From an uncultured Pelagibacteraceae bacterium (GTDB lineage Bacteria; Pseudomonadota; Alphaproteobacteria; Pelagibacterales; Pelagibacteraceae), in contig CACKXQ010000008.1 of assembly GCA_902604245.1 (NCBI GenBank), forward strand, positions 1-36,453: a DNA stretch of 36,453 bases, given 5' to 3'. The position numbers were made by a program, and so were the translations under genes. Positions 23,738-32,101 of the stretch are shown here, one piece after another (position 1 is the first letter of the stretch; each line of letters begins with the position of its first letter). The notes beneath the pieces are model-generated. The model had not been told where the DNA came from. It ran no database searches and was given only the letters and a program-made list of their open reading frames with translations.

Positions 23738-24205
23738 ATGTCTTATCATCTTGCCACTAGAAAAATTATCAAGGAATGGACAGACTATAATGAGCATATG
23801 AATATGGCATACTATGTTCTTATTTTTGATCAAGCTTGGGAAACAATGCTTAACAAGTTTCATATGGGTGGTTCAAACGCACAAATTAATAAAAGAAGTA
23901 CTATGGTTGTAGATACAAGAACGACCTATGATAATGAAGTCAAAGAAAATGATGAAGTAGATGTTTATTGCACCTTCTTTGATCATGACAAAAAAAGATT
24001 ACATTTAAAATGCGAAATGTATGAAAAGAAGTCAAAAAAACTTGCTGCAACTATTGAAAGCCTGTCACTTTATATTGATCTTGATAAAAGAAAGGTCACA
24101 GAATTTGAACAAGATAAAATCCAAATTATGGATGACTTTATAAACAAAAATAAGGTTTCTTTTAACTCAGAAAATTTAATGTTTTCTGGTAAGCTAAAGA
24201 AATAA
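23738..24205 (+). CDS. Hotdog-fold acyl-CoA thioesterase, candidate betainyl-CoA thioesterase
   Basis: A 155-residue single hotdog domain of the 4HBT type. The catalytic Asp16 lies in D-Y-N-E-H-M-N-M-A-Y-Y, the standard motif, followed by a long central helix region and four strands. In known carnitine degradation, such a thioesterase releases glycine betaine from betainyl-CoA made by BKACE. Both BKACE and carnitine dehydrogenase genes are within 3 kb here, on the opposite strand, which supports that role. Its own operon partners (CitE-like lyase 2 bases upstream, TauD-like oxygenase 3 bases downstream) leave open that it serves a different acyl-CoA. Confidence 0.82.
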   Translation: MSYHLATRKIIKEWTDYNEHMNMAYYVLIFDQAWETMLNKFHMGGSNAQINKRSTMVVDTRTTYDNEVKENDEVDVYCTFFDHDKKRLHLKCEMYEKKSKKLAATIESLSLYIDLDKRKVTEFEQDKIQIMDDFINKNKVSFNSENLMFSGKLKK

Positions 24206-24208
24206 GTT

Positions 24209-25042
24209 ATGGAAATTAAACTTTTGTCAGGAGCACTAGGTGCAGAAATAACAGGGATAGATCTTAAAGATACCTCTGATCAAAACATCATGAAAATTAA
24301 TAATTTATTATTAGAACACAAAGTTATTTTCTTTAGAGACCAAAAAATTAATGCCGAACAACATATAGCCTTAGCTGAAAAATTTGGACCATTAGAAACA
24401 CATGCATATGTAAAAGGATTAAGTAAACATCCCGAAATAGTAAGAATAATTAAAGCAGAAGATGAAAAAAACCAATGGGGTGAGAATTGGCATAGTGATG
24501 TTAGTTACAATGAAAAACCAACGAAAGCAGTAATATTAAAATCAATTAAAATTCCTCCTGTTGGTGGTGATACATGCTTTGCAAATATGGAGCTTGCATG
24601 GGAAACATTAGATGAAAATATAAAAGAAAAGATAAAAGATAAAAAAGCAATACATAGTTCTCTTGGCGCAGAATTTTTTATTGAAAAATATAAAAAAATG
24701 GAGGGAAATGAAAAAAGAAATTTTGATGAATATTCTAATGAACATCCAATAGTAAGAACACATCCTGAGACTGGAAAAAAAATTCTATTTGTCAATTGGA
24801 CATACACAAAAAAAATAATTGGACTTGAACAAGAAGAAAGCGACGAAATTTTAAAAAAAATATTTGAACACCAAGCACGACTTGAATTAACCTGTAGATT
24901 TAGCTGGACTGAAAATACAGTCTGTATATGGGATAATAGAAGTGTTATTCACTTTGCAATTGCAGATTTTTATCCAGGTAGAGGATTAGGATATGAAAGA
25001 GTAATGGATAGAATTGCTATTGAAGGTGACCACCCACAATAA
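24209..25042 (+). CDS. TauD/TfdA family 2OG-Fe(II) dioxygenase
   Basis: A 277-residue single-domain dioxygenase. Family marks are GAEITGIDL near the N terminus, VIFFRDQ, and the iron triad His95-x-Asp97 (NWHSDVSY) with His248 (IWDNRSVIHFA). Arg264 probably binds 2-oxoglutarate. The P-P-x-G-G-D-T block (PPVGGDTCFANM) is typical of taurine and 2,4-D dioxygenases, which hydroxylate carbon next to a heteroatom and so break C-S, C-O or C-N bonds. The sequence does not fix the substrate; a sulfonate, an ether or an amine are all possible. It follows the thioesterase by 3 bases and precedes the GMC oxidoreductase by 5. Confidence 0.9.
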   Translation: MEIKLLSGALGAEITGIDLKDTSDQNIMKINNLLLEHKVIFFRDQKINAEQHIALAEKFGPLETHAYVKGLSKHPEIVRIIKAEDEKNQWGENWHSDVSYNEKPTKAVILKSIKIPPVGGDTCFANMELAWETLDENIKEKIKDKKAIHSSLGAEFFIEKYKKMEGNEKRNFDEYSNEHPIVRTHPETGKKILFVNWTYTKKIIGLEQEESDEILKKIFEHQARLELTCRFSWTENTVCIWDNRSVIHFAIADFYPGRGLGYERVMDRIAIEGDHPQ

Positions 25043-25047
25043 ATACC

Positions 25048-26628
25048 TTGAAATTTGATTATTTAATAATTGGAGCAGGTACAGCAGGATGTGTTCTCGC
25101 TAATAGACTAACTGAACAAAGTAAAAATAACGTTGCAATTTTTGAAGCTGGTAAAGATAGTGATATATGGAAAGTAAACATGCCCCTTGCAATACTTTAT
25201 GCAATGCATGACCCAAAATATAATTATAAATACTATTCTGAACCTGAGCCACACTTAAACAATAGAAAATTATTTTGTCCTAGGGGAAAGATGATTGGTG
25301 GTTGTTCCGCGCATAATGGAATGGTTTATGTCAGAGGAAATAAAAATGATTATGAGAGATGGGCTTCATTTGGGTTAAAAAATTGGTCTTACGAAAATGT
25401 TTTACCTTTTTTTAAAAAAATTGAGACATGGTCAGGTGGAGAAAATAGTTATAGAGGTGGAAAAGGTATATTGCCTGTAAATCAATCAAATAACAAAAAT
25501 CCCCTTTTTAAAGCTTTTTTGGACTCGGCTAAAGAGGCAGGACATAAAATAAATAATGATATGAATGGAGAAGACCAAGAAGGCTTTGGAATGTACGATG
25601 TTACTATTCATAAAGGAGAGAGAGCAAGTGCTTCAAAATACTATTTAAAACCAGCTAAAAGCAGGGAAAATTTAAAAGTATTTACTGAGTCATTTGTAGA
25701 AAAGATTATTTTTGATGGCAAAAAAGCTATTGGAATTCAAGTTAAAATAAAAAATGAAACGAAGACTATTTACGCAAATAAAGAAATTATTTTAAGTGGT
25801 GGATCAATTAATTCTCCACAATTATTAATGTTATCAGGTGTTGGTCCAAGCAATCATCTTAAAGAGAAAGGTATTGAGGTTATTCATGACTCAAAAGGAG
25901 TTGGAAAAAATTTACAAGATCATTTAGAAACTTATATTCAACAAGAATGTAATACAGCGGATACTCTGTATTCTTATGTGAACAAATTTAATATGGTCAA
26001 GATAGGAATACAATGGTTTTTGAATAAGAGCGGCCCTTGCTCTACCTCGTTTTTAGAAGCTGGTGGATTCTGTAAATCGTCTCCAGATAAACAATATCCA
26101 AATATACAATTTCATTTTTTCCCAGCATTTGTAATAGACCATGGTTTAGTAGATCCCGACCGACACGGATACCAATTACATGCAAGTTTAAACCAACCTA
26201 AAAGTAGAGGTGAAATTACTTTGAAAAGTTCAAACCCTTATGATTATCCAAAAATACAATTTAATTATTTGCAGGACGATTATGACCTTAAAGAGACAAT
26301 AAAATGTGTTCGAGTAGCAAGAAAAATTTTAAATCAGAATTCTATGAAACGTTTTGCTGGAAAAGAAATTGGACCAGGTGATAATGCTAATTCAGATAAG
26401 GAAATTGAAGAATATATAAGATCAAAAGCAGAAACAGCATATCACCCATCATGTACTTTAAAGATGGGTATAGACGATATGGCAGTAGTAGATGAAAAAT
26501 TAAAAATTCATGGTCTTCAAAATATAAGAGTAGCAGATGCATCAGTAATGCCAGAAATTACAAGTGGAAATCTTAATGCACCAACTCTAATGATAGGTGA
26601 GAGAGCTGCTGACTTTATTTTGAATTAA
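25048..26628 (+). CDS. GMC-family FAD oxidoreductase (choline/alcohol dehydrogenase-like)
   Basis: An FAD enzyme of 526 residues that oxidises an alcohol to an aldehyde. The dinucleotide motif GAGTAG sits at residues 9-14, then GMC signature 1 (GGCSAHNGMVYVRG, near 88-101), signature 2 (GGSINSPQLLMLSGVGP, near 251-267). The catalytic His is near 466 (AYHPSCTLKMG) and the partner Asn in NLNAPTLMIGERAADFIL. It resembles BetA but is shorter than the usual 550 residues or so, and no betaine aldehyde dehydrogenase adjoins it, so I do not call it choline dehydrogenase. The start is TTG at 25048, required to include the FAD motif; there is no ATG before it. Confidence 0.92.
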   Translation: MKFDYLIIGAGTAGCVLANRLTEQSKNNVAIFEAGKDSDIWKVNMPLAILYAMHDPKYNYKYYSEPEPHLNNRKLFCPRGKMIGGCSAHNGMVYVRGNKNDYERWASFGLKNWSYENVLPFFKKIETWSGGENSYRGGKGILPVNQSNNKNPLFKAFLDSAKEAGHKINNDMNGEDQEGFGMYDVTIHKGERASASKYYLKPAKSRENLKVFTESFVEKIIFDGKKAIGIQVKIKNETKTIYANKEIILSGGSINSPQLLMLSGVGPSNHLKEKGIEVIHDSKGVGKNLQDHLETYIQQECNTADTLYSYVNKFNMVKIGIQWFLNKSGPCSTSFLEAGGFCKSSPDKQYPNIQFHFFPAFVIDHGLVDPDRHGYQLHASLNQPKSRGEITLKSSNPYDYPKIQFNYLQDDYDLKETIKCVRVARKILNQNSMKRFAGKEIGPGDNANSDKEIEEYIRSKAETAYHPSCTLKMGIDDMAVVDEKLKIHGLQNIRVADASVMPEITSGNLNAPTLMIGERAADFILN

Positions 26629-26631
26629 CAT

Positions 26632-27579
26632 ATGGAAGCAAATAATAATACTAAAGGTATCCTATTTATTATGATAGGGATGGCTTTTTTTTCAATACAA
26701 GACTCGCTTATAAAATATATATTTGAAGAAATTGCTTTGTTTGAATTATATCTTGGTAGAACTATTGTTCAAGCTACAGTACTTATATCTATATTCTTAA
26801 TAACAAAGAAAAAATTTACATTAAAAACACATTATCCTTTATTAACATTATTAAGAGTAATTTGTTTTTTCTTTGGTTTTAGTTTCTTTTATATTTCACT
26901 AACGTTTATGTCTTTAGCTATGGTCAGCGCATTATTCTTTTCATGCCCTTTTTTCATGTCAATATTTGCTAAAGTATTTTTAAAAGAACAAATTGGTATT
27001 AGAAGATGGAGTGCGATAACAGTGGGTTTTATTGGTGTTTTAGTCGTATTAAATCCAACTTTAGAAGACTTTAATTTTTTTAAATTAGCGCCAGTTGCAT
27101 GCTCACTTTGTTATGCATGCTCTATGACAATTACAAAATATACATCAGAAAAAGATAATATTTATACTCAGTTAACTTTACTTTATATTTTTGCTGTAAT
27201 TGCGAGTGTTATAATATTTTTAATAAGTGGTGATGGTAAGTTTAATAATTTTTCTGATCCTACAATGCAGTTTATTTTTAGAGAATGGTTTGTAAATCCA
27301 TCTGTTTCTTGGCCTTACGTTTTTGTAATGGGTATTGTTGCATCAATATCTTTTTTTTGTGTTTTTACAGCATATAGTATTGCCTCCCCGTCTGTGGTGT
27401 CTCTGTTTGAATATTCGTATATAGTTTTTGCAATGGTAGCAGGTTATATATTATTTGAAACTATACCAGTACCTAGAACTTTTCTTGGAGCCGCAATAAT
27501 TATTGGTGCTGGTGTATATATTTATTTTAGAGAAAAAGTTCGTGGCCAAATGATTGCATCAGATACACCTAATAGATGA
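26632..27579 (+). CDS. EamA/DMT-superfamily membrane transporter
   Basis: A 315-residue two-repeat EamA transporter with about ten membrane segments. It opens with KGILFIMIGMAFFSIQDSLI and carries the R-R-W-S-A-I-T-V-G-F-I-G-V-L-V segment at the end of the first repeat, like the transporter at 8543. It starts 3 bases after the GMC gene and overlaps the IPNS-like oxygenase by 4 bases (ATGA), so it is part of the same transcript. It likely moves a substrate or product of that oxidative pathway, direction unknown. Confidence 0.87.
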   Translation: MEANNNTKGILFIMIGMAFFSIQDSLIKYIFEEIALFELYLGRTIVQATVLISIFLITKKKFTLKTHYPLLTLLRVICFFFGFSFFYISLTFMSLAMVSALFFSCPFFMSIFAKVFLKEQIGIRRWSAITVGFIGVLVVLNPTLEDFNFFKLAPVACSLCYACSMTITKYTSEKDNIYTQLTLLYIFAVIASVIIFLISGDGKFNNFSDPTMQFIFREWFVNPSVSWPYVFVMGIVASISFFCVFTAYSIASPSVVSLFEYSYIVFAMVAGYILFETIPVPRTFLGAAIIIGAGVYIYFREKVRGQMIASDTPNR

Positions 27580-28547
27580 TAAAAAAAAACTATATTCCAA
27601 CAATAAATATTTCTTCTCTTCTTGGAAAAAATTTTAATACAAGACCTGCCTTTAAAACAGTAAAAGAACTTGAGAAAGCTTGTTTAGATGTTGGTTTTTT
27701 TCAAATTACAAGTCATGGTATAAAATTAAAAAATATAAATAAAATTTGCAAGGTCGGGGAAAATTTTTTCAAACTAAATAAAAAAAATAAACTTAAATTA
27801 GCTCCAAAAAAATGGAATAAAAAAAATAAAAATGTTTATAGAGGTTACTTTCCTAATGACGTAAACGGTAAAGAGGGATTAGACTTGGGGGATTTAAAAG
27901 TAACTAGGAAATATTCAAAAAGAATAAAAAATCAGTACATAGAATATTTAAATATTAAGCATTCATTTACTGCAAATAATATTTCTAAATTATCTGATTA
28001 TTATGATGATATATTTAACTTAAGTGAAATTCTTTTTAAAAGTATTATTAAAATCTATAATAAGGATACTGATATATCAAAAAAAGCATTTTCAAGATTA
28101 AAAACTCTAAGCACATTACGTTTTAATTATTACCCTAATCAATCAAAGCCTGTTGAAATTTCTAAGCAAGATGGAGTTGCTCTTGGGTGTGAAACACATG
28201 TAGATAGTGGTATTTTCACAGTACTTTACCAAAACAAAAAGGGTGGTTTACAAGTACAAAACCGTAAAACAAAAAAATGGCATGATGTTCCCTTTAATAA
28301 AAATGCTTTAGTTGTAAATACTGGAAGAGCGCTTGAATATTTAAGTAAGGGAAGATTTAAAGCAACTAATCATAGGGTATTATGGAACAAGCAAAAAAGG
28401 CTTTCAGTTCCTTTCTTTTTTGAACCCTCATATGACTTTAAAATGAATCTTTCATTTTTAAATAAGAAAAAACTAACTAATAGCGGTCTCAGGTATGATA
28501 AATTTCTCAATAAATCCCTTAAAAAATTCATTGAATATCAAAGGTAA
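27576..28547 (+). CDS. Isopenicillin-N-synthase-like 2OG-Fe(II) oxygenase
   Basis: A 323-residue non-heme iron oxygenase of the IPNS/plant-type superfamily. The N-terminal DIOX_N-like part reads VGFFQITSHGI (about 39-49). The jelly-roll core has the iron ligands His208-x-Asp210 (CETHVDSGIFTVLYQ) and His266 (KATNHRVLW), plus R-x-S (Arg275, Ser277) for 2-oxoglutarate, so it should be 2OG-dependent. Relatives include ethylene-forming enzyme, gibberellin oxidases and bacterial hydroxylases. Very lysine-rich. Its ATG overlaps the transporter stop (ATGA); last gene of the 22149-28547 run. The next operon's candidate -35 lies inside its last codons. Substrate unknown. Confidence 0.88.
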   Translation: MIKKNYIPTINISSLLGKNFNTRPAFKTVKELEKACLDVGFFQITSHGIKLKNINKICKVGENFFKLNKKNKLKLAPKKWNKKNKNVYRGYFPNDVNGKEGLDLGDLKVTRKYSKRIKNQYIEYLNIKHSFTANNISKLSDYYDDIFNLSEILFKSIIKIYNKDTDISKKAFSRLKTLSTLRFNYYPNQSKPVEISKQDGVALGCETHVDSGIFTVLYQNKKGGLQVQNRKTKKWHDVPFNKNALVVNTGRALEYLSKGRFKATNHRVLWNKQKRLSVPFFFEPSYDFKMNLSFLNKKKLTNSGLRYDKFLNKSLKKFIEYQR

Positions 28548-28559
28548 GAATAATAATAT
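28531..28559 (+). promoter_or_regulatory. Candidate promoter for the LLM2 operon
   Basis: TTGAAT (28531-28536) and TAATAT (28554-28559) are 17 bases apart, each matching 4 of 6 consensus positions. The -35 lies in the end of the upstream gene. Transcription would begin near 28566, just before the possible structured leader, giving about 83 bases of untranslated RNA. This is the longest plausible leader in the window. Confidence 0.45.
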
Positions 28560-28565
28560 TACTTA

Positions 28566-28648
28566 ATAAAGCGATACATAACTCGTCGTAATTTCATATA
28601 CGAAAGTGGGATCGGTCGTCTTTAAATTAATTTTTAAAGGAGGCTTTA
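28566..28648 (+). promoter_or_regulatory. Possible structured mRNA leader with alternative hairpins at the ribosome site
   Basis: Nested pairings CGAT/ATCG (28572-28575 with 28611-28614), ACT/AGT (28581-28583 with 28605-28607) and TCGTA/TACGA (28586-28590 with 28599-28603) form one interrupted hairpin. Next, CTTTAAA/TTTAAAG (28620-28626 with 28633-28639) is a perfect 7-bp hairpin. Its 3' arm can instead pair downstream as TAAAG/CTTTA (28635-28639 with 28644-28648) around the GAGG of the ribosome site. The Shine-Dalgarno AGGAGG (28638-28643, spacer 5) is the strongest in the window. The two last hairpins exclude each other, so a switch is possible. It matches no riboswitch class I recognise. 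Confidence 0.4.
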
Positions 28649-29818
28649 ATGAAGTTTGGTTATTTTTGTAATACTACAAATTGGACACATAAACCATATC
28701 ACAAATTATTAGATGAAACTAAAGAGATCACAGAATATTGTGATCAAAACAATTGGAATTCAATTTGGTTTACCGAACATCATTTTAACCATGAGGGAAT
28801 GGAGTCCTGTACTAATCCATTAATGCTAGGAGCAGATGCTGCAGCAAGAACAAAAAACATAAGAATAGGACAAGCAGCAAATGTAATAACTTTTCATAAC
28901 CCTATAAGATTAGCAGAAGATATTGCTACACTTGATCAACTTTCAAAGGGAAGAGTAGAAGTTGGTGTTGCAAGAGGTGTTTATGGAAGAGAGGCAATTA
29001 ATTTAAACAAAGAAGCAGATTTAAAAGATCAGGCAAAAAATTTTAGATTATTTGCTGAAACATTAGAAATTTTGAAAAAAGCATGGTCAGAGAAATTTTT
29101 TAATTATGATGGAGAATTTTATACTTACCCATCACCAAATTATGTTTGGCAGCATGACATGAGCCCTCCAAGTGAAGAATTTATGAATATGGCAGATAGT
29201 ACTATGAAAAAAATTAGCGTTCTTCCAAAGCCTTATCAAAATCCACACCCTCCAATACATCAAGTTGTTGATGGTATAAGATCTATAGAGTGGGCAGCAG
29301 AAAATAATATAAATGTAATTATGTGGATACCTACAGTTAAAGCATTGAAAATAAGATTTGAAGCTTACAAAAATAAAAGATCTGAAGTTACTAAAAAAAA
29401 TGTCCCTTTAGGTGAAGGCGTTACTCTCGTTAGAGATATGTTTGTCGCTGACACTATGGAGGAGGCCAAAGAAAAAGCAGGCCAACATATGGTAAATTAT
29501 ATGAAATGGGTTTGTCATTGGAGAGGTCTTGGTAATCACATGGATCCTGGTGAAGAGCTTCCAGAAACAAAAGGTAAATTAGATCTTCTTAATTATGAGT
29601 TTTTACATAAGAGAAATATGTTGTTTGGTACTCCTGAATATGTAACAGATAAGATTAAAGAACTTCAATCAGAGCTTAATCTTCAAAATCTTCAAGTTTG
29701 GTCTAACTTTCCTGGTGTTAAACATGAAGATTGTATGAAAAGTATTAAGCTATTTACTGAAAAAGTAATGCCTAACTTTAAAGATGATCTAGATACTGAA
29801 GTTAAAAAAGTATCGTGA
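28649..29818 (+). CDS. LLM-class flavin-dependent oxidoreductase, copy 2
   Basis: A 389-residue luciferase-like flavin monooxygenase. It shows WFTEHHFNHEG near residue 41, the barrel segment IRIGQAANVITFHNPIRLAE and LSKGRVEVGVARGVYGRE, then a long insertion before V-L-P-K-P-Y-Q-N-P-H-P-P-I. This belongs to the longer branch of the superfamily and is clearly distinct from the 344-residue copy at 19211. No flavin reductase is nearby, so reduced flavin must come from elsewhere. First gene of an operon that continues with a ThDP enzyme, DUF1185 protein, hydrolase, aldehyde dehydrogenase and EamA transporter, which suggests it starts an oxidative breakdown route. It has the best ribosome site in the window and a possibly structured leader. 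Confidence 0.9.
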   Translation: MKFGYFCNTTNWTHKPYHKLLDETKEITEYCDQNNWNSIWFTEHHFNHEGMESCTNPLMLGADAAARTKNIRIGQAANVITFHNPIRLAEDIATLDQLSKGRVEVGVARGVYGREAINLNKEADLKDQAKNFRLFAETLEILKKAWSEKFFNYDGEFYTYPSPNYVWQHDMSPPSEEFMNMADSTMKKISVLPKPYQNPHPPIHQVVDGIRSIEWAAENNINVIMWIPTVKALKIRFEAYKNKRSEVTKKNVPLGEGVTLVRDMFVADTMEEAKEKAGQHMVNYMKWVCHWRGLGNHMDPGEELPETKGKLDLLNYEFLHKRNMLFGTPEYVTDKIKELQSELNLQNLQVWSNFPGVKHEDCMKSIKLFTEKVMPNFKDDLDTEVKKVS

Positions 29819-31515
29819 TCAAGACCAAGAATACCTTGACCGGTGGTCAAGCGGCAGTGAAATCCTTAAAAAAAGAAAAAGTTAAACACGTATTTGGTTT
29901 AATTGGTTCAGCTACAATGGAGATGTTTGATGCATTATATCATGAAAAGAAAATCAAGTTTATAGGTGTAAGAGACGAAAGAACTGGAACGCATATGGCA
30001 GATGGATATGCAAGAGCTTCTAATCAACCAGGTGTAATAATTGCCGGCCAAAACGGTCCAGGAGCAACTAATCTCGTTACAGGCATAGCACAAGCAAAAG
30101 CAGCATTTTCTCCTGTGGTATCTATTGCAGGTTTATATTCTACTAAAGATAAGATGGAGGACGCCTTTCAAGGACTTGATCAACAATCACTTTTTGATCC
30201 TATAACAAAAAAAACATGGACTGTAAAAAAGGCAAGTCATATACCAAAAGCCTTTAAAGATGCTTTTAACCTTGCAATGTCACCACGCAGAGGACCAGTT
30301 TGTATAAACCTTCCAAGAAATGTTCTTTCTGATACTTCAAAGTTTAAGATTAATGAAAATAAAAAATCTTATAAAGCTGAAAGTGACTTGAAAAGTAAAA
30401 AGAATTTAATTGATAGAACTATAAAACTTATTCTCAACTCAAAAAAAACAGTAATTGTTGCTGGAGGAGGAATAAAATATAATTCGAAATTTAAGTCTGT
30501 AACAAAGCTTGCTGAATTTTTAAATATTCCAATTGTAACCGCAGCGGGACATGGAGATGCAATTCCCTTTAGTCATAAGTTAAATGCTGGACAAATGGGA
30601 CCTAGAGGAAATATTGTTGCATCAAGATTAGTCAAAGAGGCAGAGCTAATTATTGCAATTGGTACAAGACTTGGTTTCAATTCCACTTTCTATTCGTATG
30701 ACAATATAAATAAAAATGCAAAAATTGTACAAATTGAGTTAGAAAAAACAATGATAGGAAGATACTTTCCAATTAATGTAGGTATTCATGGTGATGCTGC
30801 ACTTGTGACAGATCAAATTTTAGCTGAATTAAGAAAACAAAAGAAAATTTTCAATTACAAAGAATGGACAAATAGCTTTTTATTAGAGAGATCAAAATTT
30901 CTTAAAGATAGAGATAATATAAAGTCAAAAAATTTTCCAATCCAACCGAACGGTCTATTCAGAGAATTAAGAAAAGTACTACCGAAAAATACTGCAATAA
31001 CACTTGATGCTGGAACACTTTGTCTTCAAGCGACAGATGCTTTAGAATATTACAATCCTCCTTCCCTTTTCACACCCCTTGATTTTGGTTTAGTAGGCTT
31101 CTCATTTGCATGTGGTTTGGGAATAAAGGTTGCAAAACCTAATAAAACAGTTGTTAGTTTAATGGGTGATGGTGGATTTGGAATGACTATTTCTGAATTA
31201 AGTACAGCAGTAGAGCATGGCATTAACACAATTACAATTGTAATGAATAATAAAAGTTGGGGGGCAGAAAAAGCTTATCAAAAAGATTTCTATGGTAAAA
31301 GATATTTAGGAGCTGATATTCAAAGTCCTCCCTTTGATGAAGTTGCGAAACTATATGGTGCTAAAGGAATTAAAGTTAAAAAATTATCAGAAGTTAATGA
31401 GGCAGTAAAAAGTGCATTAAAAGTAAATAAACCAGTTGTTATAGATGTTGATGTAGATCCAAAAGCGTTATACAGTTTTAGAAGAGATAGCTTTACACAT
31501 AGAATTAAAAAATGA
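29815..31515 (+). CDS. Thiamine-diphosphate-dependent enzyme (acetolactate synthase / Xsc-like)
   Basis: A 566-residue ThDP enzyme with the three standard domains. The N-terminal pyrimidine-binding domain starts HVFGLIGSATMEMFDAL and has the activating Glu55 in VRDERTGTHMADGYARA; GQNGPGATNLVTG follows. The middle domain includes I-V-A-G-G-G-I. The C-terminal domain carries the Mg/diphosphate motif GDG (451-453) through NN (478-479). Relatives are acetolactate synthase, sulfoacetaldehyde acetyltransferase, glyoxylate carboligase and 2-keto acid decarboxylases. The I-G-S-A near the N terminus and N-G-P-G recall sulfoacetaldehyde acetyltransferase, but no phosphotransacetylase or sulfite exporter is here. 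The GTG start overlaps the LLM stop by 4 bases (GTGA). Confidence 0.9.
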   Translation: MIKTKNTLTGGQAAVKSLKKEKVKHVFGLIGSATMEMFDALYHEKKIKFIGVRDERTGTHMADGYARASNQPGVIIAGQNGPGATNLVTGIAQAKAAFSPVVSIAGLYSTKDKMEDAFQGLDQQSLFDPITKKTWTVKKASHIPKAFKDAFNLAMSPRRGPVCINLPRNVLSDTSKFKINENKKSYKAESDLKSKKNLIDRTIKLILNSKKTVIVAGGGIKYNSKFKSVTKLAEFLNIPIVTAAGHGDAIPFSHKLNAGQMGPRGNIVASRLVKEAELIIAIGTRLGFNSTFYSYDNINKNAKIVQIELEKTMIGRYFPINVGIHGDAALVTDQILAELRKQKKIFNYKEWTNSFLLERSKFLKDRDNIKSKNFPIQPNGLFRELRKVLPKNTAITLDAGTLCLQATDALEYYNPPSLFTPLDFGLVGFSFACGLGIKVAKPNKTVVSLMGDGGFGMTISELSTAVEHGINTITIVMNNKSWGAEKAYQKDFYGKRYLGADIQSPPFDEVAKLYGAKGIKVKKLSEVNEAVKSALKVNKPVVIDVDVDPKALYSFRRDSFTHRIKK

Positions 31516-32099
31516 AATTAGAATTACGTAAGTTTACTAAATTTGTTGATAAGACTTTTATTGAAGGTGGAAAAGAAGCTAAAGAACCAGTTTTGATGGT
31601 TTCTGTTGCTGCAGTTTTTAAAAATCCTTGGGATGGAAAAGGTTTTGTGGAAGACTTAAAACCCATTATTTTAGATCTAGCTCCTAAACTTGGAGATTTA
31701 TTGGTTCCTGAACTTATAAAAGAAATAGGCTCTCCTGATAAAATATTAGCGTATGGGAAAGCAGGTGTGGTTGGACTAAAAGGAGAAATAGAACATGCAT
31801 CAGCATTTATTCATACATTAAGATTTGGTAATAAGTTCAGAGATGCTGTTGGAGGGACTTCTTATTTAAGTTTTACGAATACAAGAGGTCCGGCTGGATC
31901 AAAAATATCTATTCCAATGATGCACAAAACCGACTCTGGTTTAAGACCGTATTATCTTACACATGAGTTTACAATTCATGATGCTCCATTTGATGATGAA
32001 ATTGTTATTGCAATTGGTGGCGCTTCGACAGGTAGAGCTCATGCAAGAACAGGTGATAGATACCAAGATATGAAGGAGATGGGCATTGATCCAAAATAA
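31512..32099 (+). CDS. DUF1185 (amino acid synthesis family) protein
   Basis: A 195-residue protein I recognise as the DUF1185/AA_synth family, whose biochemical role is not established. Recognisable stretches are GKAGVVGLKGEIEHASAFIH, RDAVGGTSYLSFTNTRGPAG and VIAIGGASTGRAHARTGDRY near the C terminus. Its closeness to LLM monooxygenase and alpha/beta hydrolase genes here (4-base overlap upstream, 2-base gap downstream) suggests a catabolic step such as lactam or acid hydrolysis, isomerisation or decarboxylation. That is inference. No signal peptide or membrane segment is seen. Confidence 0.8.
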   Translation: MKLELRKFTKFVDKTFIEGGKEAKEPVLMVSVAAVFKNPWDGKGFVEDLKPIILDLAPKLGDLLVPELIKEIGSPDKILAYGKAGVVGLKGEIEHASAFIHTLRFGNKFRDAVGGTSYLSFTNTRGPAGSKISIPMMHKTDSGLRPYYLTHEFTIHDAPFDDEIVIAIGGASTGRAHARTGDRYQDMKEMGIDPK

Positions 32100-32101
32100 T
32101 A

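Noticed and set aside
24505..24807. 100-residue minus-strand ORF inside the TauD-like gene
   Set aside because: Antisense to a well-supported dioxygenase; no recognisable motif.
25048..26628. Naming the GMC enzyme choline dehydrogenase (betA)
   Set aside because: Signatures are generic to the GMC family, length is short for BetA, and no betaine aldehyde dehydrogenase or betI gene adjoins it.
29815..31515. Naming the ThDP enzyme sulfoacetaldehyde acetyltransferase (xsc)
   Set aside because: Only short motif resemblance; pta and sulfite-export genes are absent, and other ThDP families share the same motifs.
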